Assembly: GCA_964536015.1 (NCBI GenBank)
Contig: CAZHVS010000025.1
Location: 1 to 42,651, forward strand
DNA from: CAZHVS01 sp964536015
GTDB taxonomy: Bacteria; Bacteroidota; Ignavibacteria; Ignavibacteriales; Ignavibacteriaceae
Length of the DNA stretch: 42,651 bases
Reading direction: 5' to 3'
The position numbers and the translations under genes were made by a program. Shown piece by piece: positions 16,849 to 25,325 of the stretch. A model generated the notes under the pieces. That model made no database searches, was not told where the DNA came from, and saw only the letters and a program-made list of their open reading frames with translations. The stretch's first letter is position 1; each line of letters begins with the position of its first letter.

Positions 16849-17544
16849 ATGAAAAAATTTAGATATTTATTCGTTTCTATTTTTGCATTTGTGCTTTTAA
16901 TGCAAACATCTGTTTTTTCTGAACCTATGGCAGAGGCTGCAACACCCGTTGCTATTCTAATGAAGATTATTAAAGATGTTCAATTTAAAACCGGTGATAA
17001 GGATTATATAAGCGCTAAACTGGGACAATCTCTTAGTAGTGGAGATGAAGTGAAGACAGGAGCTAAGTCTTTAGCTCAAATAAAATTTACTGATGGTTCA
17101 ATAATTAATATCCGCGAAAATTCTTCACTGAAAATTTATGCAGATAAAAAAGGAAAAGATATATCAAAAACAACTCACCTTGATAAAGGGAATCTTCAAT
17201 TTAACGTAAGCAAACAAGATGCTGAAGAGTTTAAATTTACAACTCCAACAATGGTGGCATCCATTAGAGGTACTGAAGGAGCTATTGATATTCAAAACGA
17301 TGGGTCATCTTTGCTTCTTTGTACTAAAGGTGCTATAGATATTGAAGCTTTGCTTGGAAACAGGGAAACCGGAAATATCAATGGTGGACAATTTGCAAAG
17401 GTTGGATTAGAAGGCAAATTAGAAATTGGTGATATTTCACCTGAGCAAATGAAAAAAGTTGAAAACCTGAAAAAATCTAATACTAAAAAAGTTACAATAA
17501 AAACAAATGCAGGCAGTATTGTAATTGAATATCTTTCTGAATAA
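16849..17544 (+). CDS. FecR-domain periplasmic protein
   Basis: FecR domains are periplasmic beta-solenoid-like modules found in anti-sigma factors and also in stand-alone envelope proteins. This 231-residue protein is of the stand-alone type. It has a signal peptide (1-25, ending VFSEP) but no cytoplasmic anti-sigma part, and no sigma-factor gene is adjacent. The FecR core lies at about 35-150: LSSGDEVKTGAKSLAQIKF, DGSIINIRENSSLKI, LDKGNLQFNV and TPTMVASIRGTEGAIDI. It sits between the secreted 353-residue protein and an outer-membrane protein, 11 nt from the first and 38 nt from the second. This fits a role as a signal-receiving or scaffold component for the CHASE2 cyclase made from the same operon. 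Confidence 0.88.
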   Translation: MKKFRYLFVSIFAFVLLMQTSVFSEPMAEAATPVAILMKIIKDVQFKTGDKDYISAKLGQSLSSGDEVKTGAKSLAQIKFTDGSIINIRENSSLKIYADKKGKDISKTTHLDKGNLQFNVSKQDAEEFKFTTPTMVASIRGTEGAIDIQNDGSSLLLCTKGAIDIEALLGNRETGNINGGQFAKVGLEGKLEIGDISPEQMKKVENLKKSNTKKVTIKTNAGSIVIEYLSE

Positions 17545-17582
17545 TTGTTCTGATATTAAAATTTTTATTGGAAGGAAGTTTT

Positions 17583-20033
17583 ATGAAATCATCTATACTT
17601 AAAAATATATTGATTGTTCTTCTCTTTCTTTTTTCAACAGAAACTTTTGCTCAATTATCAAATACAGTTTCTGATGTTAAAATAGGAATCCCAAAAGAAA
17701 ACCAGGATTTATCTTTTCAGGTTACTCTGTTTCAATCTACTGGAATAAACAAGATAATTTTATTTTACAAAACTTTTGGCGAGAATGAATTTGAGAAACA
17801 GGAACTATCAATGACTGGAGTAAATGCTTCAACTGTAATACCCGGTAAATATTTGATACCTCCTTATATCGAATATTATTTGGTCGTTTATTTTGAAAAT
17901 GGGAAAGAAGAAAATTATCCATTAGATTATCCACTTTCTCCTGCAATTCAAATTCAGGTTCAGACTTCATCTTTGAAAGATAAAGAAGTTTTAATTATGA
18001 GTCCTGAACCAAATTCTCAAATTACTTTGGCTGATTTTTTTGTTTCAATTTCATTATTAAGGGCTTCAGATGATGTTAAAAAAGATGCAACCAAAATATA
18101 TATTGATGGTACTGATGTTACATCTTTAGCATTATTTGCTGAAGATTTAATTATGTTTTATGCTGAAAATTTTCCCGGTACAATTAAATCAGGGTATCAT
18201 ACTTTAACAGTTGAATTATTTGATAATAGTGGAAGCAGTTATCATTCTGTTAGCACAAATTTTACTATTGTTCCAAGTGATTTTGCGCAGTTTTCTAAAA
18301 GCGATGTTAAATACTATGTAAAGTTTAAAGGTGAATCCAGAAATGAAAATATTGCCAATAATACTGCGTGGTACAATAACATGACTTTGAACTCAGGGCT
18401 TGAGTATAAAGGATGGAATCTTGATGGTAAGTTGTATATAACTTCTGAAGAAAAAAAGTATTTGCAACCAAATAATCGTTACTTGATTTCTCTTTCAAGC
18501 GATTTCATTAAACTAAGTTATGGTGATGATTTTCCAACATTACCAAATCTTATTCTTAATGGAAAAAGAGTAAGGGGATTTTACGGTGATTTGAGACTTG
18601 GTTTCTTTAATCTTCAGACTTCAGTTGGTGAAATTACACGGGGGATTGAAGGCAGGGTTATTGATACAATTCCAAGAAGTTTAAAACAACTTGGTAATGA
18701 CATTATCAAACTTAATGAGATGTACGATGCAAGGATAATTTTTGGCACATATCAGAGAAAAATTTTTGCAATAAGACCTTCATTTGGTAGTGGTGAAAAT
18801 TTCCAATGGGGATTCAGTTACCTTCATGGAATTGATGACAAGAAATCAATTAACCTGAGTGCTCGTCCTCAGGAAAATTTGGTATTTGGAACTGATATGT
18901 TATTGGCTTTTGACGATCAGAAATTTATGCTGACAGGTCAAGCGGCTTTTAGTCTTTCAAATTCTGATATAAGTTCAGGTAATTTTACAAGCGAACAAAT
19001 TGATAATTTGACCAGACCTGATAGTCTTTTTGCAGGACAAAAAGATATAATAAAAAATCTTGTTGATTACCTTGGTAGCATGATTACGGTGAATCAGTTT
19101 TTGAAGCCTCTTAATCCACAGGAGTTAGCAACCTTTTCTGCTGATGGTGCTTTGCAATTAAATTACTTTAACAACTTTTTAAAACTATCATACATTTATC
19201 GTGGAAACGATTTCCAATCTTTTGGACAATCAATTACCCGTACTGACATAGCAGGAATAAATTTCACCGATAGATTAAGACTGCTTGAGAATAGGTTATT
19301 TATTTCATTCGGTTACGAAAATTTGTCAGATAATTTACAGAAGACCAAACAGTCAACAACAACTTTTCAAACTATTTCAACATCTGTTTCATTATTTCCC
19401 AGGGTCGACGCTCCTAATTTTGTTTTATCTTACACAGCAAATTCAAATAAAAATACCATTTCTCTTCCTCCTGAACTTATTGGCCAATATAACCTGATTG
19501 ACAGTTTATCAGAAAGGAGAGTGCCCGGCTACGATAGAAAACTTTTATATGCAGTTGATGATAACACAAATCGCTTTGGTATGCAGATAACATACGATTT
19601 CTTCTGGGGATACAAACACCAGGCAGGTTTAAACTTTTCAATTTCAGATCGAAAAGATAAAAGTGCGTTGAACTATGATATAAATAATTCATCTTTTATG
19701 ATTACTTCTAACTCAACCTGGAGTGATGATTTTTCATCCAATTTTAATATAAGTATTAATAATGCTAAAATTGAATCAAAAAATGTAGCAAATAATAAAG
19801 AATTAAGTTATGCTTCAATCTCTCTTGGTGGAAGATATCTTATGCTTCAGAATAAGCTAATTTTAACAGGTGCATTCGCTCCAAGTTTTGGAGATCTTGA
19901 AAGACAAACTCTGGATTTATTTGCACAATACTACATATTGAACAATTTTAGTTTATCGTTTCAGTTTAGATTCATTAACCAGAAGAATTTTAGCGATACA
20001 ATTGTTGGTTTGATGACTGTTTATGAAATTTAA
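17583..20033 (+). CDS. Large outer-membrane beta-barrel-like protein
   Basis: The start is placed at ATG 17583, which has GGAAGGAAG just upstream and yields a clean signal peptide (SSILKNILIVLLFLF, ending TFAQ). The TTG at 17568 would put the Shine-Dalgarno inside the coding region. The 816-residue protein has an N-terminal region with Ig-like strands to about residue 225, including the segment VLIMSPEPNSQITLADFFVS. A long C-terminal region follows, made of alternating hydrophobic/polar strands ending in aromatic residues (for example LILTGAFAPSFGDL and FSLSFQFRF). That pattern is consistent with an outer-membrane barrel. I do not recognise a named family. It ends 20 nt before the CHASE2-cyclase gene. 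Confidence 0.7.
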   Translation: MKSSILKNILIVLLFLFSTETFAQLSNTVSDVKIGIPKENQDLSFQVTLFQSTGINKIILFYKTFGENEFEKQELSMTGVNASTVIPGKYLIPPYIEYYLVVYFENGKEENYPLDYPLSPAIQIQVQTSSLKDKEVLIMSPEPNSQITLADFFVSISLLRASDDVKKDATKIYIDGTDVTSLALFAEDLIMFYAENFPGTIKSGYHTLTVELFDNSGSSYHSVSTNFTIVPSDFAQFSKSDVKYYVKFKGESRNENIANNTAWYNNMTLNSGLEYKGWNLDGKLYITSEEKKYLQPNNRYLISLSSDFIKLSYGDDFPTLPNLILNGKRVRGFYGDLRLGFFNLQTSVGEITRGIEGRVIDTIPRSLKQLGNDIIKLNEMYDARIIFGTYQRKIFAIRPSFGSGENFQWGFSYLHGIDDKKSINLSARPQENLVFGTDMLLAFDDQKFMLTGQAAFSLSNSDISSGNFTSEQIDNLTRPDSLFAGQKDIIKNLVDYLGSMITVNQFLKPLNPQELATFSADGALQLNYFNNFLKLSYIYRGNDFQSFGQSITRTDIAGINFTDRLRLLENRLFISFGYENLSDNLQKTKQSTTTFQTISTSVSLFPRVDAPNFVLSYTANSNKNTISLPPELIGQYNLIDSLSERRVPGYDRKLLYAVDDNTNRFGMQITYDFFWGYKHQAGLNFSISDRKDKSALNYDINNSSFMITSNSTWSDDFSSNFNISINNAKIESKNVANNKELSYASISLGGRYLMLQNKLILTGAFAPSFGDLERQTLDLFAQYYILNNFSLSFQFRFINQKNFSDTIVGLMTVYEI

Positions 20034-20053
20034 CAGTCGTTAAAAATATTTAA

Positions 20054-22291
20054 ATGAGAGTAAAAAATAAGACTGACAGAATTATTAAAGTTCTAATCAG
20101 TCTTGGAATAGCTGGATTAGTAATCCTCTTAACTCAGGATATTATTTTTTCCGTTAGTCCATTACAGGATTTAGAACAAAACCATATAGACGAGAGGTTT
20201 TACCATCGCGGTCCAATAAATATAAAAGATACCGCAGATGTAATTATTGTTGAAATTACTCAGGAAACTTACGATGGCATTCCAAGTCCTTACAATTCCT
20301 GGCCTTGGCCTCGTTCTCTTTTTGCTCGGGTTATTAAAAATCTTAACGATGCCGGAGTAAAAGTAATCGGGATAGATGTGCTGATGTCTAATCCAGATAA
20401 ATTCTCACTGGATAATGATTCCTTATTAGCAAGAACAATTCGTAAGTATAAGAATGTTGTTGTTGCAGGTAAAATTGAAACCGTACAAAATACTTTCGGA
20501 CAACAGAAACTAAATGAAGGTATTAATGTCGAGATTATTCAGCAGGGATATGAAATAAAAAAACAGGATGAGAATTATTCGAATATTTTTGCAAATGCAG
20601 ATAGTTCTGTGGGAATAGTATCAGTTCGTTCAGATAATGATGGAGTATATAGAAGATATTTACCTTTTCTTTTCTCTTCTACGAATGACAGATTTGTTCC
20701 TTCATTCGGTTTTGCAATATTAAATAAATATTTTAACCTTCACAACCAACAACTAGCTCAACCTACTAAAAAATATTTTGAATTGCACGATCGTAAGATT
20801 CCAAAGTACGATAATATTTCAATGCTTATTAATTACTATGGACCCGACAGAACTTTTCCCCATTATAATTTTTTGCAGGTGCTTGATGATTCAGAATTTG
20901 TAACTGCTGATGAAATAGCCTATGAAACCTCACTTGATACTTGGGAAAGTACGGACAAATCAGTCTTCAAAGATAAAATTGTTTTAATCGGTTCAACTAT
21001 TCCAGAGGATAAAGATGCTTTCCCTATTTCTTTTGCAAAATCTGAAAAGAAAGGTGATAATTTATTATACGGTGTTGAACTTCACGCAAATGCTATTCAA
21101 AATATTTTAAGTAAAGATTTTTTAAAGAAGGAAACAAAATTTCAGGAAATAGTTTTAATAATAATTTTCACAATATTTTCCTTTTTCATTTCATCATACT
21201 TAAAACAGATAAAAACCAAGTTTTGGATTTTACTTGAGATGGGTAATTTTATCTTGATTGCGTTATCCTACTTCGGGTTGAGGCAATTTTCATTTTATTT
21301 ATTCGAACATTTTAATTTTATTTTTATTTTGATGAGTCCTTTAACTGCCATTTTATTCGGATATATTGGCAGCACTGTATATCATCTTATTGCAGAACGC
21401 AAGCAAAAAACTATGATTAAGGGAATGTTTAGTCAATATATTTCTGCAAATTTTGTTGATGAGCTAGTAAGTGATCCTGATAAACTTAAACTTGGTGGAG
21501 AGAAAAAAGAACTAACAGTTTTTTTCAGCGATATAGTTGGATTCTCAACTTTTTCAGAAACCGTTTCCCCTGAAGGTTTAGTAAATTTTCTTAATCAATA
21601 CTTAACTGAAATGACAAAGATAGTTTTTGAAAACCAGGGCACTCTGGACAAATATCTTGGTGATGCAGTTATGGCATTTTGGGGTGCTCCGGTGCCGCTT
21701 AATAATCATGCATATTTAGCTTGTAAGTCTGCTTTGTTGATGAGGAAAAGATTAATTGAAATGCAACGTGAGTGGGAAATATCAGGTAAAACTTCTATTG
21801 ATGCACGAATGGGAATTAATACAGGTGAAATGGTTATTGGCAATGTTGGTGGTGAACAAAGATTTGATTATACTGTGATTGGAGATAATGTTAATCTTGC
21901 ATCAAGACTTGAAGGTGCCAATAAAGAATATGGTACTCACATAATGATAAGTGAAAATACATTTGAATCAGTTAAAAATGAATTCTTCTGTCGTGAACTA
22001 GATTTTATTATAGTAAAAGGAAAGACTAAACCAATTAAGGTTTACGAATTAATTGGTTTTCAAGATGAAATCTTTCCCGACAATGTGAAAAAAGGAATTG
22101 AAATTTTTGACCGAGCAATTTTTAAATACAGAGAGAAGGATTTTATTGGGGCAATAGAATTTTTCAATAAAACACTTGAGTATCTTCCAGGTGATAGTCC
22201 TTCGAAAGTTTATTTATCAAGATGCAATTTTTATATTTCAAGTCCTCCAGAACCAGATTGGGATGGAGTATTTATTATGAAAACAAAGTAA
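20054..22291 (+). CDS. CHASE2-domain class III adenylate cyclase
   Basis: This inner-membrane sensor should make cAMP. An N-terminal membrane helix (about 12-30) precedes an extracytoplasmic CHASE2 domain (about 45-355), with the family segment NSWPWPRSLFARVIKNL and GVKVIGIDVLMSNPD. Three membrane helices (about 363-435) lead to a cytoplasmic class III cyclase. The two metal-binding Asp are Asp493 (FFSDIVGFS) and Asp537 (YLGDAVMAFWG). Lys533 and Thr607 stand at the purine-selecting positions and favour ATP (class IIIb pattern). Asn614 and Arg618 are the transition-state residues. All key residues are present, so the enzyme should be active. A C-terminal helical TPR-like extension (about 675-745) follows. 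The FecR and outer-membrane genes upstream suggest an envelope signal. Confidence 0.92.
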   Translation: MRVKNKTDRIIKVLISLGIAGLVILLTQDIIFSVSPLQDLEQNHIDERFYHRGPINIKDTADVIIVEITQETYDGIPSPYNSWPWPRSLFARVIKNLNDAGVKVIGIDVLMSNPDKFSLDNDSLLARTIRKYKNVVVAGKIETVQNTFGQQKLNEGINVEIIQQGYEIKKQDENYSNIFANADSSVGIVSVRSDNDGVYRRYLPFLFSSTNDRFVPSFGFAILNKYFNLHNQQLAQPTKKYFELHDRKIPKYDNISMLINYYGPDRTFPHYNFLQVLDDSEFVTADEIAYETSLDTWESTDKSVFKDKIVLIGSTIPEDKDAFPISFAKSEKKGDNLLYGVELHANAIQNILSKDFLKKETKFQEIVLIIIFTIFSFFISSYLKQIKTKFWILLEMGNFILIALSYFGLRQFSFYLFEHFNFIFILMSPLTAILFGYIGSTVYHLIAERKQKTMIKGMFSQYISANFVDELVSDPDKLKLGGEKKELTVFFSDIVGFSTFSETVSPEGLVNFLNQYLTEMTKIVFENQGTLDKYLGDAVMAFWGAPVPLNNHAYLACKSALLMRKRLIEMQREWEISGKTSIDARMGINTGEMVIGNVGGEQRFDYTVIGDNVNLASRLEGANKEYGTHIMISENTFESVKNEFFCRELDFIIVKGKTKPIKVYELIGFQDEIFPDNVKKGIEIFDRAIFKYREKDFIGAIEFFNKTLEYLPGDSPSKVYLSRCNFYISSPPEPDWDGVFIMKTK

Positions 22292-22297
22292 TTGAGT

Positions 22298-22567
22298 ATG
22301 CCTAATCAAAGAAAGAAAAAATATAAAAGCGGAATTCTTGTCTTTGCAATTTTATTTTTGCTGTATGCAATAATTCAACCTATCTTTAATTCATTTAATA
22401 AAGGAACGATATTATATCTTACTATTTCTGCTGTATTATTTTTGATTTATCCTTTTGTACGTACTATTAAAGATAAGAACATTCAAAGTTTAATTGACAT
22501 GTTTATTATCTTGATACTAATAGCTTTTATAGCTTATAAGTTGATTTTGCAATTGATGAATCCTTAA
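22298..22567 (+). CDS. Small three-helix membrane protein (hypothetical)
   Basis: I do not recognise this family. The ATG at 22298 gives an 89-residue protein. A TTG 6 nt earlier, directly after the cyclase stop codon, is also possible. A basic N-terminus (PNQRKKKYKSG) precedes three hydrophobic segments (about 12-30, 38-57 and 65-86), which predicts an integral membrane protein with the N-terminus inside. Its position right after the CHASE2 cyclase suggests it is co-expressed with it. The next gene starts 27 nt later. Confidence 0.65.
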   Translation: MPNQRKKKYKSGILVFAILFLLYAIIQPIFNSFNKGTILYLTISAVLFLIYPFVRTIKDKNIQSLIDMFIILILIAFIAYKLILQLMNP

Positions 22568-22594
22568 TAAGTTGCAGCTAAATGGATTAAAGTC

Positions 22595-23269
22595 TTGATA
22601 AATAAATTCAGAAGACTGAAAAAAACTTTGTTAATTTTTTTATTAATATTTTGTATTGATTTATTATCTGCAATTATTTTCCTTTTTATTGTCTTTAATT
22701 TTTTACACTCTTCCAAGAATATCAAAACTTATGATGTTGGGTTAGTATTTAATCATAGTTATCTACTTGATTATGGTGTTTTCAGTGATGAAGGAAACGA
22801 AAGGATAAAACTTACGAAGAAGGCATACGATGATGGTTTTATAAATAATATCTTATGCACAGGAGGGTATGTTAAAAGTATTAATTTCAGTGCTGCCTTT
22901 GAAATGAAAAAAATGCTGATTAATTCTGGAATTAATGATAGTGCTATCTATTACGATTCTATCTCTAATAATACACTTTCAAGCTGGCATGAATCAAAAA
23001 AAATTATTCAGCAAAAAAAATGGCATTCTGTTCTTATAATAAGTTCTCCTTTTCATCTTTATAGGATTTCGAAAATAGTTAATTCTAAAGAACTTACGAT
23101 TGATTATAAATCATTTTCATTCTGGGATTACTGTAAAATAAAAGGTTGTTTGAATCTGTACTTTGAAATTCATCTTGAATGGATGAAATTAATTGGGCTA
23201 AATTTTTCAGATTCAGCTTACGAGTATTTTTCATCAAAATGGAAAAAACTCAAGCACATTGAAAAGTAA
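22595..23269 (+). CDS. YdcF/SanA-like DUF218 domain protein
   Basis: DUF218 (YdcF/ElyC/SanA) proteins are envelope-associated and linked to cell-wall precursor handling and outer-membrane integrity. The 224-residue protein has one N-terminal membrane helix (about 12-36). The domain follows with conserved landmarks: TYDVGLVFNHS, ERIKLTKKAYDDGFI, ILCTGGYV and SSPFHLYRISKIV. The start is a TTG; no better in-frame codon precedes the membrane helix. Length and order are typical of SanA-like members. It closes the operon that begins at 15776. The specific substrate is unknown. Confidence 0.82.
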   Translation: MINKFRRLKKTLLIFLLIFCIDLLSAIIFLFIVFNFLHSSKNIKTYDVGLVFNHSYLLDYGVFSDEGNERIKLTKKAYDDGFINNILCTGGYVKSINFSAAFEMKKMLINSGINDSAIYYDSISNNTLSSWHESKKIIQQKKWHSVLIISSPFHLYRISKIVNSKELTIDYKSFSFWDYCKIKGCLNLYFEIHLEWMKLIGLNFSDSAYEYFSSKWKKLKHIEK

Positions 23270-23295
23270 AATCAAATTTTAGTTTTTTGTAAAAA

Positions 23296-23303
23296 TAGCT
23301 TTG
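23296..23303 (+). promoter_or_regulatory. Candidate -7 element for the histidine kinase gene
   Basis: TAGCTTTG matches TAnnTTTG and lies 75 nt before the kinase ATG, in the gap after the YdcF-like gene. No TTTG box is visible at 19-21 nt upstream. Confidence 0.3.
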
Positions 23304-23378
23304 AAGTAAAATTAAAATAAAACTATATTAAGAATGCGATACGAAAATTTTATTTAATGTATAAACTTATATTTTAAT

Positions 23379-25253
23379 ATGTTAGGTAATATGTTGTTTT
23401 TTTATGTCTCTGTTTTTTATACTATAATCAATCTGGTTATAGCAGCGATTATGATTATAAAATCGAAGCGAAGTTTTTTGAGCAGATTTTACTTTGTATG
23501 TATAATTTTTCTTGTAATCTTTGGCGTAATTAGTTTCTTAAGTGAATTTGGTTATGGACATAAATTTCTGGCTTTAATTGAACCTATAATTGTATTTCTT
23601 TTTTCTTTAATTCCATTTTTCTTCCTACATTTTATAATAATTTTTACTGGTCAATACAAGGTATTAGAAAAAAAAATTGTTATTTACCTAATATATTTTG
23701 CTGGACTTTTTAGTTATACAGCTATTTTACTTGGTCTGATCCCGAATCCGCTTTCATCTAGCGGTGTTTTGACTCAAAGTGGTTATTTGTTCTATATTAC
23801 CTGGATGTCTGTGTTTTTTGCTATAGGTGTTTCACAGATATATCATTTTTTTAGTTCGCTTTCAGATAAAGGAAGAAAATCGAATTTACTTTTTTCATCA
23901 TTTGCTTTGCTAATTTTAATTCTACCTGGACCTTTTGCTGAATCTATACTAAATTTACTTTTTGGTAATAGCCAGATCTGGTATACATTTACATCCATTT
24001 TAGCATTGATGATTGTGGTTTATTTTGTGTTCAGACATAAGTCTGTTGTCACTTCTTACGACGCATTGAAAGCTTCTCTTTCTGTGATGGATAATATATT
24101 TATTACAACAAACGAAGATTTTATTATTGAAATGGCAAGAGGTGCAACGAAGAAGATTCTTAATTATGAAGAAAAAGAATTACTTGGCAAGCCTTTAAGT
24201 TTGATAATCATTCAAGAAGATAATCTGAAATCATATAAAACCTTCACTATGGAAGGGAAGATGAAGGAAGGTTTTTTTAATGTAGAAGCAAAAGATAAAA
24301 ATGGTAAACCTGTACCAATGAATTTTTCATTATCACCAATGTACAGCAATGATATTATTATTGGATTTATTGGATTAGGAAGAGATATTTCAGAACAGAT
24401 TAAAATTGAAAGTGAATTACGTGAGATTAAAGAAAATCTTGAACGACAAGTGTTAGAAAGAACTCTTCAGCTAGCAGAATTGAATATACAACTTCAAAAA
24501 GATATTGAAGAAAAGAAAAAAGTTGAAGAAGATTTGCGTTTGTTAAATGAACAATTAGCTCAGTCAAATGCAAGTAAAGATAAGTTTTTTTCAATTGTTG
24601 CTCACGACCTCAAAGCACCATTCCAGGGCTTACTTGGTTACTCTAATATTCTCCTTGAAGAATATTCTTCTTTGACTAAAGCGGAATTGAAAGAATATGC
24701 TGTCAGCATAAATGATATCACAAAAAATATTTTCAATCTTGTTGAAAATCTTTTAAGCTGGGCTCGTTCTCAACTTGGTAGAATGGACTTCCAACCAATT
24801 ACTATAAATATTAAAGAAACAATTTTGAAAATTATAAATGTCTTATCTCATAATGCAATTAAAAAAAATATTCAATTAGATTATGATGTTGATGATAAAA
24901 TTCTTGTAAATGCTGATGAAAAAATGCTCCATTCAATTATCTCAAACCTTATAAATAACGCAATAAAATTTACAAGAGATGGAGGTTTTGTAAAAGTAAC
25001 TGCTCGTTTAATAAATGATTTTGTAGAGGTTACTGTTCAGGATAATGGTATTGGTATCAGTCCAGAAGATCAGTCTAAATTATTCAGGATTGATACAAGT
25101 TTTAGAAGAGAAGGAACTGCAGCAGAAGAGGGAACAGGACTGGGCTTAATCCTTTGCAAAGAATTAATTGAGAGACATAATGGTAAAATTTGGTTAGAAA
25201 GCGAAGAGGGAAAAGGCGCAACTTTTTATTTTACATTACCTGTAGTTTTATAA
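23379..25253 (+). CDS. Sensor histidine kinase with 7TM N-terminus and PAS domain
   Basis: This is a membrane sensor kinase with the full transmitter. Residues 1-225 carry about seven hydrophobic helices, the 7TM histidine-kinase N-terminal type. A PAS domain (about 232-345) and a Glu/Lys-rich coiled coil (about 340-400) follow. The HisKA phospho-acceptor is His409 in IVAHDLKAPFQGLLGYSN. The ATPase boxes are present: N box (SNLINNAIKFTRDGG, near 522-536), G1 (DNGIGIS) and G2 (GTGLGLILCKEL). No response regulator or receiver domain is encoded next to it, so it is an orphan kinase in this window. The 624-residue length is normal. The TonB-receptor gene starts 72 nt later. The signal is unknown. 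Confidence 0.93.
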   Translation: MLGNMLFFYVSVFYTIINLVIAAIMIIKSKRSFLSRFYFVCIIFLVIFGVISFLSEFGYGHKFLALIEPIIVFLFSLIPFFFLHFIIIFTGQYKVLEKKIVIYLIYFAGLFSYTAILLGLIPNPLSSSGVLTQSGYLFYITWMSVFFAIGVSQIYHFFSSLSDKGRKSNLLFSSFALLILILPGPFAESILNLLFGNSQIWYTFTSILALMIVVYFVFRHKSVVTSYDALKASLSVMDNIFITTNEDFIIEMARGATKKILNYEEKELLGKPLSLIIIQEDNLKSYKTFTMEGKMKEGFFNVEAKDKNGKPVPMNFSLSPMYSNDIIIGFIGLGRDISEQIKIESELREIKENLERQVLERTLQLAELNIQLQKDIEEKKKVEEDLRLLNEQLAQSNASKDKFFSIVAHDLKAPFQGLLGYSNILLEEYSSLTKAELKEYAVSINDITKNIFNLVENLLSWARSQLGRMDFQPITINIKETILKIINVLSHNAIKKNIQLDYDVDDKILVNADEKMLHSIISNLINNAIKFTRDGGFVKVTARLINDFVEVTVQDNGIGISPEDQSKLFRIDTSFRREGTAAEEGTGLGLILCKELIERHNGKIWLESEEGKGATFYFTLPVVL

Positions 25254-25325
25254 ATCTATCGCAACTTTTCTGGAACTTTTTCTTTAAATAATTAATTCTT
25301 TATATATAAATCTAAAACTATAAAT

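Noticed and set aside
16849..17544. FecR anti-sigma factor with TonB receptor partner
   Set aside because: The protein has a signal peptide and no cytoplasmic anti-sigma part; no ECF sigma gene is present, and the TonB receptor is 8 kb away with other genes between.
17568..17582. TTG start for the outer-membrane protein
   Set aside because: It would place the Shine-Dalgarno GGAAGG inside the coding region and put residues in front of the signal peptide; ATG 17583 fits better.
23379..25253. Two-component pair with a neighbouring regulator
   Set aside because: Neither neighbour encodes a receiver domain.
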